In this document: piece by piece, positions 7,997-18,403 of the stretch | Numbering within the stretch: the first letter of the stretch is position 1 | Layout of the letters: each line of letters begins with the position of its first letter | Origin: Neorhizobium huautlense | Lineage (GTDB): Bacteria > Pseudomonadota > Alphaproteobacteria > Rhizobiales > Rhizobiaceae | Reading direction: 5' to 3' | Length of the DNA: 52,072 bases | Assembly: GCF_002968575.1 (NCBI RefSeq) | Contig: NZ_PVBM01000031.1 | Location: 1 to 52,072, forward strand | Notes under the pieces: generated by a model | Told to the model about the DNA's origin: nothing | Seen by the model: only the letters and a program-made list of their open reading frames with translations | Database searches by the model: none | Program-made: the position numbers and the translations under genes

Positions 7997-8785
7997 TCAC
8001 CAGCAGCAGAAACCACCGTCTACGAGCAGATCGACACCCGTCACAAAACTTGCCGCGCCCGAGAGCAGAAAAACGGCAGGTCCAACCATCTCGTCGACAC
8101 TCGCCATGCGCTGCATCGGGGTCTGCTCCTCAAACAACTTTGTCTGGTGGACCATTTCGGGGCGCGTGTTCATCGGGGTCGCGGTATATCCCGGAGAAAT
8201 CGTGTTCACCCGGATGCCGCGACCGACCCACTCCATAGCCAATGATTTGGACATATGGATCACGCCGGCCTTCGAGGCATTGTAATGGCATTGGCTGAGG
8301 CCGCGATTGACGATGACGCCGGACATCGAGGCAATGTTGACGATCGATCCCCTGCCATGCTTCAGCATGGCGCGCGCCTCGGCCTGGCAGGAGAGGAAGA
8401 CGCCCTTCAGATTGATGTCCATCAGCGTCTGATATTGCTCTTCCTCCATCTCTTCCGCCGGATTGGCATTGGCGATCCCCGCTGCATTGACTGCCAGGGA
8501 CAAAGCACCGAGCTCGGCTTCGGTCCGAGCCACGGCGTCGGCAAGTGATGCCTTGCTGGTGACATCCGCCGCAATCTCGATCGATTTTCGACCGGCCGCC
8601 CTGACATATTCAACCGTGCGTGCAAGTCCGTCGTCCGTACGGCGATCGAGAAGCGCGACGTCTGCGCCGCACTGGGCGAGCCCGACTGCAATCCGCTGAC
8701 CTATGCCGCTGCCCGCTCCTGTTACGATAGCGGTTTGACCGGAGAGATCGAAAAGCTTCGGAGCGTTGAGAGTGATGTCCGCCAC
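7997..8785 (-). CDS. SDR family oxidoreductase (polyol dehydrogenase-like)
   Basis: 262 residues. TGAGSGIG at 22-29, Ser155, Tyr168 and Lys172 (YNASK) complete the classical SDR active site. The stretch CHYNASKAGVIHMSKSLAME is typical of xylitol/threitol/arabinitol-type dehydrogenases, but this does not fix the substrate. It begins with GTG (8785) after GGAAGAG and lies 22 bases after the ATPase gene, so it is firmly within the importer operon. Its sequence differs clearly from the neighbouring SDR, so the two probably catalyse different steps. Confidence 0.88.
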   Translation of the reverse strand: MADITLNAPKLFDLSGQTAIVTGAGSGIGQRIAVGLAQCGADVALLDRRTDDGLARTVEYVRAAGRKSIEIAADVTSKASLADAVARTEAELGALSLAVNAAGIANANPAEEMEEEQYQTLMDINLKGVFLSCQAEARAMLKHGRGSIVNIASMSGVIVNRGLSQCHYNASKAGVIHMSKSLAMEWVGRGIRVNTISPGYTATPMNTRPEMVHQTKLFEEQTPMQRMASVDEMVGPAVFLLSGAASFVTGVDLLVDGGFCCW

Positions 8786-8807
8786 CGCTCTTCCTTTCTA
8801 TGTTCTG

Positions 8808-10289
<1,482 letters not shown>

Positions 10290-10315
10290 GCGCCCTCCTC
10301 AAGCCTTAAAACCTG

Positions 10316-11245
10316 TTACGGATGGTTGGTGATAAAACCAGCCACATTCTCCTTGGTCGTCAGCGTCGCGTCCATCAGCTGCACCGGAGGCACCTTCTCG
10401 CCGGCGACAAGCTTCACCGCGTTGGCGACTGCGTCACGACCCATCTTCTGGGTCTGCTGGGTCGCCGTCACGTTGAACACGCCCTTGCTGAGAGCCTCAA
10501 GCGCTGCGGTATCGCCGTCAAAGCCGCCGACCACGATCTTCTGGGAAGGATTGGCGACCTTGATGGCTTGCGCAGCACCAAGCGCGAGTGCATCCGCCTG
10601 GGCGAACACGATCGAAACATCCGGATTGGCCTGCAGCATGTTCTGCATGATCTGGAATCCTTCGTCCTGGCTCCAGATGTTGGAATACTGTTCGGCTACG
10701 ACTTTCACATTCGGATAGGCCTTCAGAGCTTCCGCGCAACCTTTCGAGCGGTCCACCTCGGGCGTCGTGCCCTTCTGGCCGTGAATGATCACCATCTTGC
10801 CCTTTCCGCCCGCCTCCTTGAGGATATAGTCGCAGACGGCCTTGGCGGAGGTCACAGAATCCGTTGCGAGAAAGGTATCCCCCGGCGCGCCTTCCGCATT
10901 GCGGTCGACGTTGACGACAGGGATGCCTGCGCTCTTTGCGAGCTTTACCGGCACCGTTGCCGCCGCAGCGCCTGCTGGAATGTAGATCAGCGCATCAACG
11001 TTCTGCGTCAGCAAATCCTGAACCTGGTTGACCTGAGTGGGGCCGTCACCCTTGGCGTCGACGGTCACGACCTCGATGCCGCGTTTCTTGGCTTCGGCTT
11101 CGACAGCCTGCTTGATCTGATTGAAGAAATTGGCCTGCAAATTGGCTACGGCAAGGCCGAGTTTTTTGACTTCGGCGGCATGGGCGGAGCCGATCGTCAG
11201 ACCCAGCATGGCAGCCGAAGTCAGGAGAATGCGCGCGAGTTTCAT
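10316..11245 (-). CDS. Sugar ABC transporter substrate-binding protein (ribose type)
   Basis: 309 residues. Signal peptide of about 23 residues (ending AHA-AEVKK), then a type I periplasmic-binding fold with NLQANFFNQIKQAVE near the N-terminus, DALIYIPAG, VNVDRNAEG and, later, FAQADALALGAAQAIK and GGFDGD, all typical of the D-ribose-binding family. Starting at 11245 puts GGAGGAAA 5 bases ahead; the longer frame adds only implausible residues. It delivers the substrate to the permease encoded upstream. Ligand unknown. Confidence 0.95.
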   Translation of the reverse strand: MKLARILLTSAAMLGLTIGSAHAAEVKKLGLAVANLQANFFNQIKQAVEAEAKKRGIEVVTVDAKGDGPTQVNQVQDLLTQNVDALIYIPAGAAAATVPVKLAKSAGIPVVNVDRNAEGAPGDTFLATDSVTSAKAVCDYILKEAGGKGKMVIIHGQKGTTPEVDRSKGCAEALKAYPNVKVVAEQYSNIWSQDEGFQIMQNMLQANPDVSIVFAQADALALGAAQAIKVANPSQKIVVGGFDGDTAALEALSKGVFNVTATQQTQKMGRDAVANAVKLVAGEKVPPVQLMDATLTTKENVAGFITNHP

Positions 11246-11364
11246 TTCATTTTCCTCCGTTGTTAAACTGAACCCTCGAGTATTCCTCCACCCTTGGGCC
11301 GCTGATCCGCTCCAACCGTTCGGAGAGGAATTCATGAGACGTCCGCGCTACCGCGAAGCCGATG

Positions 11365-12345
11365 TCAGGTTCGCCGACGGCGAATGGTTTCGGCGCCGAC
11401 CGCAAGCACGATGACGATGCCGATGATGACCTGCTGCAGAAATGGCGAGACGTTGAGCAGATTGAGCCCGTTGCGCAGGACGCCGATGATCAGGACCCCA
11501 ATGAGGGTGCCGCCGATACCGCCTGCCCCACCGGACAGGGATGTTCCGCCAATAACCACCGCCGCGATCGTATCGAGTTCGTAGCCGAAACCGCTCGACG
11601 GCTGAACCGAGTCAAGGCGGGCTGCCAGAACGATGCCCGCAAGACCCGCCAGCACCGCGCTGACGACATAAACGCTGATCGTCACGAGCTGAACATTGAT
11701 GCCCGCCAGCCGCGCCACCTCGGGATTTCCGCCTACGGCATAGAGCATCCGGCCTTCGGCCCGAAACTTGAGGAACAACCAGGCGATCAGCACCACGATC
11801 AACATCAGGAAAACTGTCGCTGTGAGAATGCCGAAATGCCGGTCGATCGCCAGCATCATGAACCAGTCGGGAAAGCCGACGATCTGCTGACCATCCGTGA
11901 TCATGTTCGCGACGCCCCGGGCAGCCGACATCATCGCGAGCGTGGCAATGAACGCGGGGACCCGGAAGATCGTCACCAGCAGACCGACGATCAATCCGCT
12001 TACGGCGGACGCGATCAACGCGAAGCCGATACCCACCCCAAGAGGCATTCCCGCGACATTGGCCGTCCAACCCATCACCATCATCGACAGCGCGAGCACC
12101 GAACCGACCGAAAGGTCGATGCCGCCGATCAGTATGACGAAGGTCATGCCGACGGCCATGATGCCAAGCACGGTGATCTGATCCAGGATGTTCAAGCCAT
12201 TGCGAAGCGAAAGAAACGCGTCCGTGGAGAAGCTCAGGAAGACGCAAAGCGCGAGCAGACCGAGAAGCGGGCCAGTAGCTCCAGCCAAGCGCCTAAGCCA
12301 GACGCCAGAGGGGCGGCTTTGTTCAGTGATGTCGATCGCCACCAT
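11365..12345 (-). CDS. Sugar ABC transporter permease (RbsC type)
   Basis: 326 residues with about 8-10 hydrophobic helices. The family block GGIDLSVGSVLALS and the later GTSLSGGAGGIGGTLIG identify a CUT2 sugar permease. First gene of the leftward operon; GGGAGGA lies 4 bases before the ATG. The divergent promoter region shared with the transketolase genes lies immediately upstream. Inner membrane; forms the importer with the next two gene products. Confidence 0.95.
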   Translation of the reverse strand: MVAIDITEQSRPSGVWLRRLAGATGPLLGLLALCVFLSFSTDAFLSLRNGLNILDQITVLGIMAVGMTFVILIGGIDLSVGSVLALSMMVMGWTANVAGMPLGVGIGFALIASAVSGLIVGLLVTIFRVPAFIATLAMMSAARGVANMITDGQQIVGFPDWFMMLAIDRHFGILTATVFLMLIVVLIAWLFLKFRAEGRMLYAVGGNPEVARLAGINVQLVTISVYVVSAVLAGLAGIVLAARLDSVQPSSGFGYELDTIAAVVIGGTSLSGGAGGIGGTLIGVLIIGVLRNGLNLLNVSPFLQQVIIGIVIVLAVGAETIRRRRT

Positions 12346-12381
12346 CGTTCCTCCCTAGATACGAAGGGTATTTCACCATAA

Positions 12382-12395
12382 GAATATTTATTCAT
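12382..12395. promoter_or_regulatory. Palindromic operator, left copy
   Basis: GAATATTTATTC (12382-12393) is a perfect inverted repeat, GAATA-N2-TATTC. Extended to 14 bases (GAATATTTATTCAT) it is the exact reverse complement of 12520-12533. It lies just downstream of the leftward promoter at 12410-12438, a position fitting a repressor. The SorC-type regulator of this cluster is the obvious candidate ligand (inference). Confidence 0.65.
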
Positions 12396-12409
12396 CTATG
12401 TTGGAAAAT

Positions 12410-12438
12410 TCATTAGCAAGCTGCTACGGATGTGTCAA
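12410..12438 (-). promoter_or_regulatory. Sigma-70-type promoter of the importer operon
   Basis: On the minus strand TTGACA (12438-12433), a 17-base spacer and TAATGA (12415-12410). The -35 is a perfect consensus, the -10 is weak. Confidence 0.5.
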
Positions 12439-12483
12439 TCAAATTTGTAGCGAGACCCGTATGCCACAAAAGTCAGTTTGCAC

Positions 12484-12512
12484 TTGACATGGATTCGCCA
12501 TATGCAAAAATA
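12484..12512 (+). promoter_or_regulatory. Sigma-70-type promoter of the transketolase operon
   Basis: TTGACA at 12484-12489, 17 bases, then AAAATA at 12507-12512. Perfect -35 and weak -10, mirroring the leftward promoter. The operator at 12520-12534 would cover the transcription start. Confidence 0.45.
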
Positions 12513-12519
12513 TGTTAGT

Positions 12520-12534
12520 ATGAATAAATATTCA
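12520..12534. promoter_or_regulatory. Palindromic operator, right copy
   Basis: TGAATAAATATTCA (12521-12534) is a perfect palindrome around AA/TT and contains the inverted copy of the left operator. It lies 13 bases before the first transketolase start codon. Confidence 0.65.
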
Positions 12535-12547
12535 GATCGAGGAAGCA

Positions 12548-13357
12548 ATGGAGCCCACAGAACTCGAACGTGTCGCACGCCAGATACGGCTGCGCGATCT
12601 TCAGGCGGTGTACGAAGCCGGCGCGGGCCATATCGGCGGCGAGATGTCGGTGATCGACATTCTCACGGCATTGTATTTCCGGGTACTGCGCGTATGGCCG
12701 GATCAACCGAGGCATCCGGAACGTGATCGGTTTGTTCTTTCGAAGGGCCATACGGCCTGCGCACTATACGTGGCGCTTGCCAAACGCGGCTTCATTCCGG
12801 AGGAGGAAATCTCCACGTTCCTTCAGCCTCACTCCCGGCTGAACGGCCATCCCAACAACAACAAGGTGCCGGGCGTCGAAACCAATACCGGACCTCTCGG
12901 TCACGGGCTCCCCGTCGCGGTGGGGATGGCCAAGGCCGCCAAGCTGTCCGGCGCGAAATACCACACCTATGTCGTCACCGGGGATGGCGAGATGCAGGAA
13001 GGCTCGAATTGGGAAGCCATCATGGCGGCCGCCCAGTTCGGTCTGGACAATCTTACTCTGGTCATCGACCACAACAGGTTCCAGCAGGGGGCGGCACTTG
13101 CCGATACCAATGACCTGGCCCCGCTCCGCCCCAAGCTTGAAGCTTTTGGCTGGGACGTGACCGAAATCAACGGCAACGCCATGAGCGAAATCGTGCCGGC
13201 TCTGGAGCATCGCGGCTCCCGTCCCCATTGCATCGTCGCTCATACCAACAAGGGCCACGGCATTTCCTTCATGCAGGATCGCGTCGACTGGCATCACAAG
13301 GTGCCCAGCAAGGAACAATACGATCTCGCGGTGGCAGAACTATCGGAGGCAATTTGA
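12548..13357 (+). CDS. Split transketolase, N-terminal (TPP-binding) subunit
   Basis: 269 residues, corresponding to the first third to half of a normal transketolase. Motifs: GHIGGEMSVIDILTAL, SKGHTACALYVAL, TGPLGHGLPVAVGMA and the thiamine pyrophosphate/Mg signature GDGEMQEGSNWEA, followed later by DHNRFQ. The remainder of the enzyme is encoded by the next gene, whose ATG overlaps this stop codon by one base (TGATG). Cytoplasmic; transfers a two-carbon unit from a ketose phosphate. Split transketolases of this build serve in dedicated pathways, such as apulose-4-phosphate cleavage, as well as being paralogues of central metabolism. Confidence 0.93.
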   Translation: MEPTELERVARQIRLRDLQAVYEAGAGHIGGEMSVIDILTALYFRVLRVWPDQPRHPERDRFVLSKGHTACALYVALAKRGFIPEEEISTFLQPHSRLNGHPNNNKVPGVETNTGPLGHGLPVAVGMAKAAKLSGAKYHTYVVTGDGEMQEGSNWEAIMAAAQFGLDNLTLVIDHNRFQQGAALADTNDLAPLRPKLEAFGWDVTEINGNAMSEIVPALEHRGSRPHCIVAHTNKGHGISFMQDRVDWHHKVPSKEQYDLAVAELSEAI

Positions 13358-14313
13358 TGAACGCGCCAGTAACAGCCACAAAGCTCCATGATTGCCGAGA
13401 TGCATTTGCGGCGACGCTCGAAAAGCTTGCGGCAAATGACGATTCCATTGTTGCAGTCTGCAACGACTCGGTGGGGTCTTCGAAGCTCGGCGGATTCAAA
13501 TCTAGATTTCCGGACCGCCTCGTCAATGTCGGCATCGCCGAACAGAACATGGTGGGCGTCGGCGCGGGTCTCGCGAATGGCGGGCGGCTTCCGTTCGTCT
13601 GTGGAGCTTCACCATTTCTGACAGGGCGTGCGCTGGAGCAGATCAAGGCCGACATCGCCTACTCGAATGCCAATGTGAAGCTGGTCGGCATCTCGTCCGG
13701 GATGGCATATGGCGAACTTGGCCCGACCCACCATTCGATCGAGGACTTTGCGTGGACGCGCGCGCTGCCGAATCTTCCGGTCATCGCCCCCTGCGACCGT
13801 ATCGAAACGGCGGCTGCCGTCGAATGGGCTGCGGGCTACGACGGGCCATGCTTCCTCCGCCTTTCCCGCGTCGGCGTTCCCGATCTGCTTCCTGCAGATC
13901 ACAAGTTCGAACTCGGCAAGGCGAACCTGCTGCGTGAGGGTTCGGATGTCACGCTTATCGCCAATGGCACTCTCACGCACCGCATGATGAAGGCCGCAGA
14001 AATCCTGGGAAGTCAGGGCATCAGCGCGCGGGTGCTCAACATGGCGACGGTAAGGCCGATCGACGAGGAAGCCATCGTTGCCGCTGCTCGCGAGACCGGG
14101 GCGATTGTAACTGCGGAAGAGCATACCATCTTCGGAGGACTCGGGTCGGCCGTGGCCGAAGTGATCGTGGAACACGCGCCTGTGCCGATGAAGCGCCTTG
14201 GCGTTCCGGGGATCTTCGCGCCGACCGGCTCGGCCGAATTCCTCCTGGATGAATTCGGTATGAGACCCGCCTCCATCGCCGAAGCTGCCCTAGCGGTTAT
14301 CAAGAGGAAATAA
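13357..14313 (+). CDS. Split transketolase, C-terminal (pyrimidine-binding) subunit
   Basis: 318 residues: the pyrimidine-binding and C-terminal domains of transketolase. VNVGIAEQNMVGVGAGLA contains the catalytic glutamate that activates TPP. The later VIAPCDRIETAAAVEWAA and NMATVRPIDEEAIVAAARE are typical of the family. Start ATG 13357 overlaps the upstream stop, implying translational coupling in 1:1 ratio. No partner other than the preceding gene product is needed. Confidence 0.93.
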   Translation: MNAPVTATKLHDCRDAFAATLEKLAANDDSIVAVCNDSVGSSKLGGFKSRFPDRLVNVGIAEQNMVGVGAGLANGGRLPFVCGASPFLTGRALEQIKADIAYSNANVKLVGISSGMAYGELGPTHHSIEDFAWTRALPNLPVIAPCDRIETAAAVEWAAGYDGPCFLRLSRVGVPDLLPADHKFELGKANLLREGSDVTLIANGTLTHRMMKAAEILGSQGISARVLNMATVRPIDEEAIVAAARETGAIVTAEEHTIFGGLGSAVAEVIVEHAPVPMKRLGVPGIFAPTGSAEFLLDEFGMRPASIAEAALAVIKRK

Positions 14314-14376
14314 GCGCTCGACGCAGGCGTTGGCCGGAGCCAAGTATTTGCCCGGCCGTTTCAAGGGAGGACATGA

Positions 14377-15843
14377 ATGCGGGCTATTCTGGCCATCGAC
14401 CAGGGCACGACCAATTCCAAAGCCGTCCTGGTTTCGGACAAGGGAGAACTTGTCTCCCGTGGTTCGGCACCAGTTGGCATCGCCTATCCGAAACCCGGCT
14501 GGGTAGAGCAGGACCCGCAAAGAGTCTGGAAGTCGGTCTGCGAAGCGGTTACCGCCTGCCTTCAAGCTGCGCCCGATATTGGCGTTGAAGCCGTCGCAAT
14601 TTCCAATCAGCGCGAGTCCGTCACGATCTGGGATGCCGAAACGGGTGAACCACTCGGCCCGGTCGTCAGTTGGCAATGCCGCCGCACGGCCGAGGATTGC
14701 GAACGTCTTATTCATGAAGGACACCTGGATCGCGTCCAGTCGATAACGGGACTGCCTCTCGATCCGATGTTTCCCGGACCGAAATTTCGTTGGCTCCTCG
14801 ATCGGGCTCCGGCGGGCCGCCACCTCTGGGTCGGCACCATCGACAGTTGGCTCGTCCACTGCCTGACGGGCGGGCAACGACATGCCTGCGACGCATCGAA
14901 CGCGGCAAGAAGTCAGCTGTTCGACCTCCAAAAGCAGGCGTGGAGCGAAGAATTATGCGCGATCTTCGACGTCGACATATCGGTTTTGCCGGAGGTGCTC
15001 GACAGCGCAGCCGATTTTGGAACAACGCTTGGCCTGCCGGGTGTCCCCGATGGCACGCCTATCAGATCGGCGATCGGCGATAGTCATGCCGCCCTTTTCG
15101 GACATGGGGCCTTCAACCCGGGCGACGGCAAGGTGACGTTCGGGACAGGTTCGTCTGTGATGACGACACTGCCCGGCTTCATTGCGCCGAAGAGCGGCAT
15201 CACAACCACGATTGCCTGGCGTATTTCTGGAAAACCCACATTCGCCTTCGAGGGAAACATTCTCGTGTCGGCGGCAAGCCTGCCCTGGATGACCGAGATC
15301 CTCGGACTGCCCGATGTCGCGGCCCTGATCGATCTTGCCGCGACAGCTGAACCGGACGGGCCTGGTTTCGTACCCGCCTTCGTCGGGCTCGGCGCGCCAT
15401 ACTGGAACTCCGAGGCGCGCGCGCTCTTCTCGCAGATCAACTTCAACACGACGCGTGCGCAGATGGCGAGGGCTGTCACCGACTCGATCGCATTCCAGGT
15501 CTATGACGTTTTTTCCGCCATGCAGAACCAGAGCGGGGGCGGCATCGGCGCGCTTTATGCGGACGGCGGCCCCAGCCAGAACAGGTTCCTGATGCAATGC
15601 GTCGCCGACGTGCTCATGCGGCCCGTGATGCAGTGCAAAGCGCCCGAAGCCTCTGCTCTTGGAGCAGCTTATCTTGCGGGACTGTCGGTGGGAATGTGGC
15701 CCGCCCTCGAAACTATCAGCCGCCTTCCGAGGCAATCGCAACTCGTCAGTCCCGAAGCCAACGATAGTGCAGAGCGGAGAAAGACATGGGGTGATGCCGT
15801 GGCCCGCTCGACGTGGAACCCCGCAATCGTTAAAGGTGAATAA
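14377..15843 (+). CDS. FGGY family carbohydrate kinase
   Basis: 488 residues. N-terminal phosphate loop AIDQGTTNSKAVLV (residues 4-17), QCRRTAEDCERL and EAVAISNQRESV, the central TFGTGSSVMTTLPGF, and the C-terminal ADGGPSQNRFLMQCVADVL. These place it in the FGGY group near glycerol kinase/xylulokinase. GGGAGGA lies 5 bases before the ATG. Between the transketolase and regulator genes, it most likely phosphorylates the ketose made by the SDR enzymes to give the transketolase substrate. Exact sugar unknown; ketopentoses, erythrulose or apulose are possible. Confidence 0.92.
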   Translation: MRAILAIDQGTTNSKAVLVSDKGELVSRGSAPVGIAYPKPGWVEQDPQRVWKSVCEAVTACLQAAPDIGVEAVAISNQRESVTIWDAETGEPLGPVVSWQCRRTAEDCERLIHEGHLDRVQSITGLPLDPMFPGPKFRWLLDRAPAGRHLWVGTIDSWLVHCLTGGQRHACDASNAARSQLFDLQKQAWSEELCAIFDVDISVLPEVLDSAADFGTTLGLPGVPDGTPIRSAIGDSHAALFGHGAFNPGDGKVTFGTGSSVMTTLPGFIAPKSGITTTIAWRISGKPTFAFEGNILVSAASLPWMTEILGLPDVAALIDLAATAEPDGPGFVPAFVGLGAPYWNSEARALFSQINFNTTRAQMARAVTDSIAFQVYDVFSAMQNQSGGGIGALYADGGPSQNRFLMQCVADVLMRPVMQCKAPEASALGAAYLAGLSVGMWPALETISRLPRQSQLVSPEANDSAERRKTWGDAVARSTWNPAIVKGE

Positions 15844-15864
15844 TAATTCACACCGGGAACGGCC

Positions 15865-16818
15865 ATGAGTCGCTTAAACGAACTTCGCCTGATCTCACGA
15901 GTTGCTCAGATGTATCACATCGAGGGACGTCGGCAGGCGGATATCGCGCAGCATCTTCGCCTGTCGCAGGCAACCGTTTCCCGCATGCTGAAGCGGGCCG
16001 AGGCGGAGGATATCGTGCGCACGAGCGTCATCCCCCCCGTCGGAACCTATGCGGACCTTGAGAAGGCGCTTCGGGAGCGGTTCGGTGTCCCTGAAGCGGT
16101 CGTCGTGGAATGCTCGGAAGATCGCGACGGAGCGATCATGGCACGGATCGGCGAAGCGGCCGCCCATCTTCTCGAAGTGACGCTTGCGCCCGGCGAGATT
16201 ATCGGCGTCTCGAGCTGGAGCCAGACCATTTTCAAGATGGTCGAGAACATCCATCCCCAGAAAAGTGCACAGGCCAAATATGTCGTTCAGACACTGGGCG
16301 GCATGGGCGATCCCTCCGTGCAGACGCATGCCACTCAGCTCACGACGCGCCTGGCACGCCTCACCGGCGCGGAACCGAAACTGCTTCCGGTGCAAGGGGT
16401 GACGTCATCGAGGGAAGCGAAACTTCTGATGATGGCCGATCCATTCGTCCGGGAAACAATCGACCTTTTCAGCAGCATTTCACTGGCAATCGTCGGCATC
16501 GGAGCGGTCGAACCCTCCGAATTGCTGGCTCGCTCCGGCAACATCTTCTCGTCCCGGGAGCTTGCCGACTTGGCTGATGCAGGAGCGGTGGGGGACATAT
16601 CGCTCCGGTTCTTCGACAAGGAAGGAAAGGCGGTCAAAACGCCGCTCGACGAGCGGGTGATCGGGCTTCCGCTTGAGGAGCTTGCGAAAGTTGAACGAGT
16701 GATCGCGCTCGCGGGCGGCATGAAGAAAACGGTAGCCATCGCCGGAGCGCTCCGAACCGGCGTCATCGACATGCTTGTGACGGACAAGTTCACCGCTCAG
16801 CGGCTGATCGAACTTTAG
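15865..16818 (+). CDS. SorC/DeoR-family sugar-responsive regulator
   Basis: 317 residues. N-terminal helix-turn-helix RQADIAQHLRLSQATVSRML (residues ~23-42), then a phosphosugar-binding domain of the SorC/CggR type with GEIIGVSSWSQT, VQTLGGMG and the closing VIALAGGMKKTVAIAGAL. Members bind a pathway intermediate and act as local repressors or activators. Last gene of the rightward operon, 21 bases after the kinase stop codon. The paired palindromes at 12382 and 12520 are its likely binding sites (inference). Confidence 0.92.
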   Translation: MSRLNELRLISRVAQMYHIEGRRQADIAQHLRLSQATVSRMLKRAEAEDIVRTSVIPPVGTYADLEKALRERFGVPEAVVVECSEDRDGAIMARIGEAAAHLLEVTLAPGEIIGVSSWSQTIFKMVENIHPQKSAQAKYVVQTLGGMGDPSVQTHATQLTTRLARLTGAEPKLLPVQGVTSSREAKLLMMADPFVRETIDLFSSISLAIVGIGAVEPSELLARSGNIFSSRELADLADAGAVGDISLRFFDKEGKAVKTPLDERVIGLPLEELAKVERVIALAGGMKKTVAIAGALRTGVIDMLVTDKFTAQRLIEL

Positions 16819-16865
16819 CGTCGCGCCATACCAAGGCAGCCGAAGCCGCCCGCCGCCTGGGATCG

Positions 16866-17726
16866 CTAATGCAGATGCCTCAGCTTGTCGGGGTTCCGCA
16901 CCACATAGATGGCCGTGATTTTTCCGTCTTCGATGTCGAGTGCAGTCGTCTGAAGTTCGCCATCCGCTTCGAGTGTGACGAAACCAGGCAATCCGTTGAC
17001 GAAACCGGCACGGACGAACTGCGAGCCGTTTTTCTGAAATTCGCCTGCAAGATAGACGTGCACTTTCATGACCGCTTCGAGGCCGAAGATCGGCTCCATG
17101 GCCGCAGGACGTTTTCCGCCTCCATCCGCATGGATACTGACATCGGCCGCCAGCATCGCACCAAGCGCCTTCATATCGCCGCTGCGCGATGCCGCGTAGA
17201 AGGCTTCAGCGAGCTCTACGCCGCGCTGCTTGTCCACCTGAAAGCGGGTTCTCGCCTCGCGAACGTGGGTGCGCGCCCGGGCAGCGAGCTGACGGCAGGC
17301 GGCTGAGTCGCGTTCGATGGTCGCGGCGACTTCCTCAAATCCCAGTCCAAAGACGTCGTGCAGCAGGAAAGCCGCCCGCTCGAGGGGCGACAAGCGTTCC
17401 AGCGCGAGCATCAGCGGCAAGGTGACGTCCTCCTGTTCTTCCTCTTCCACCACGGGGTCGGGAAGCCAGGGACCGACATAGGTCTCGCGCTGGCGCCGCG
17501 CCGACTTCAACTGATCGAGGCAGAGCCGTGTCACTGTGCGGCGCAGGAACGCTTCCGGCTCCAGCACCGTTTTGCGGTCGGCCTTCATCCAGCGGATAAA
17601 GGCCTCCTGCACCATATCTTCTGCGTCGGTTACCGATCCGAGCATGCGATAGGCGACGCGCATGAGCTTCGGACGCAGCGGATCGAAACTCGCCGCTGCG
17701 TCTTCCTGGTGGAAGCCGGTCATCAT
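16866..17726 (-). CDS. ECF41-group sigma factor with SnoaL-like C-terminal extension
   Basis: 286 residues. Sigma region 2 includes YRMLGSVTDAEDMVQEAFIRW (split here across residues ~27-47). The linker contains YVGPWLPDPV, region 4 follows as LSPLERAAFLLHDVFG, and the last ~110 residues form a SnoaL/NTF2-like domain ending in NPDKLRHLH. The WLPDP and NPDKL motifs are hallmarks of ECF41 factors, where the C-terminal domain controls activity instead of a classical anti-sigma factor. The start overlaps the preceding gene's stop as ATGA. Target: its own operon, via the promoter at 18223-18249. Confidence 0.95.
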   Translation of the reverse strand: MMTGFHQEDAAASFDPLRPKLMRVAYRMLGSVTDAEDMVQEAFIRWMKADRKTVLEPEAFLRRTVTRLCLDQLKSARRQRETYVGPWLPDPVVEEEEQEDVTLPLMLALERLSPLERAAFLLHDVFGLGFEEVAATIERDSAACRQLAARARTHVREARTRFQVDKQRGVELAEAFYAASRSGDMKALGAMLAADVSIHADGGGKRPAAMEPIFGLEAVMKVHVYLAGEFQKNGSQFVRAGFVNGLPGFVTLEADGELQTTALDIEDGKITAIYVVRNPDKLRHLH

Positions 17727-18190
17727 GCCGCCGCCTGGGCAGCGTTCGCGGCTACCGGACCGGCCCAGAGGCCGAAGCCGACGGCGAGACGATTCCAGCC
17801 GTTGATGACATTGATCATCAGTGTAAGCTTCACCTGTTCCTCCTCCGTGAACTGGGCCTTGAGGGCTTCTCGCGCGCTTTCATGCGTGTGGCCTTCCGAC
17901 AATCGGGTCAAGGCTTCGGTCCAACCTAGCGCGGCGCGCTCGCGATCGGAATAGCAAGGAGCTTCGCGCCAGGCGGACAGCAGATAGATGCGCTGCTCGG
18001 TTTCGCCCTTAGCCCGCGCTTCCGCCGTGTGCATGTTGATGCAGTTGGCGCAGCCGTTGATCTGCGATGCGCGGATCTTCACGAGTTCGATGACGTTCCA
18101 CTCAAGGCTCGAGTCGACGTCGACAGAAAGGCCCATCCACTTCTTCATCAGCGAGGGAGCGGCGGCGAAAGGATCAAGTTTGGCACTCAT
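17723..18190 (-). CDS. Carboxymuconolactone decarboxylase/AhpD-like protein
   Basis: 155 residues. The motif GCANCINMH supplies Cys47, Cys50 and His54 of the AhpD-type peroxidase/redox site, with Glu35 upstream. Genes of this family are the standard genomic partners of ECF41 sigma factors. The start at 18190 has AAGGAAA ahead; the longer frame is not supported. Cytoplasmic; probably thiol-dependent peroxide reduction, though the physiological substrate of ECF41-linked members is unknown. Confidence 0.93.
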   Translation of the reverse strand: MSAKLDPFAAAPSLMKKWMGLSVDVDSSLEWNVIELVKIRASQINGCANCINMHTAEARAKGETEQRIYLLSAWREAPCYSDRERAALGWTEALTRLSEGHTHESAREALKAQFTEEEQVKLTLMINVINGWNRLAVGFGLWAGPVAANAAQAAA

Positions 18191-18222
18191 GGTTCGTTTC
18201 CTTCTGTTGGTTACAGCACCAT

Positions 18223-18249
18223 GACGAGACAGGATTTGCCGATGTGACA
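18223..18249 (-). promoter_or_regulatory. ECF41-type promoter (autoregulated operon)
   Basis: On the minus strand TGTCACA (18249-18243), 16 bases, then CGTC (18226-18223). This is the target motif established for ECF41 sigma factors. It lies 33 bases before the AhpD-like gene, so the sigma factor should drive its own operon. Confidence 0.8.
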
Positions 18250-18403
18250 TTGCTTGAAATTTATTTGATTAGGCTCCTCTCACTTCACTGCATGCCGCGA
18301 CAAAAATCCCTGCGCACAGCTTCATTTTTCATTTGCGCCGCAGCATCCTGGGCGGCATGTTCGAAACTTCGAACTATAAAGAAATGGGAATGGAAATCAG
18401 ATC

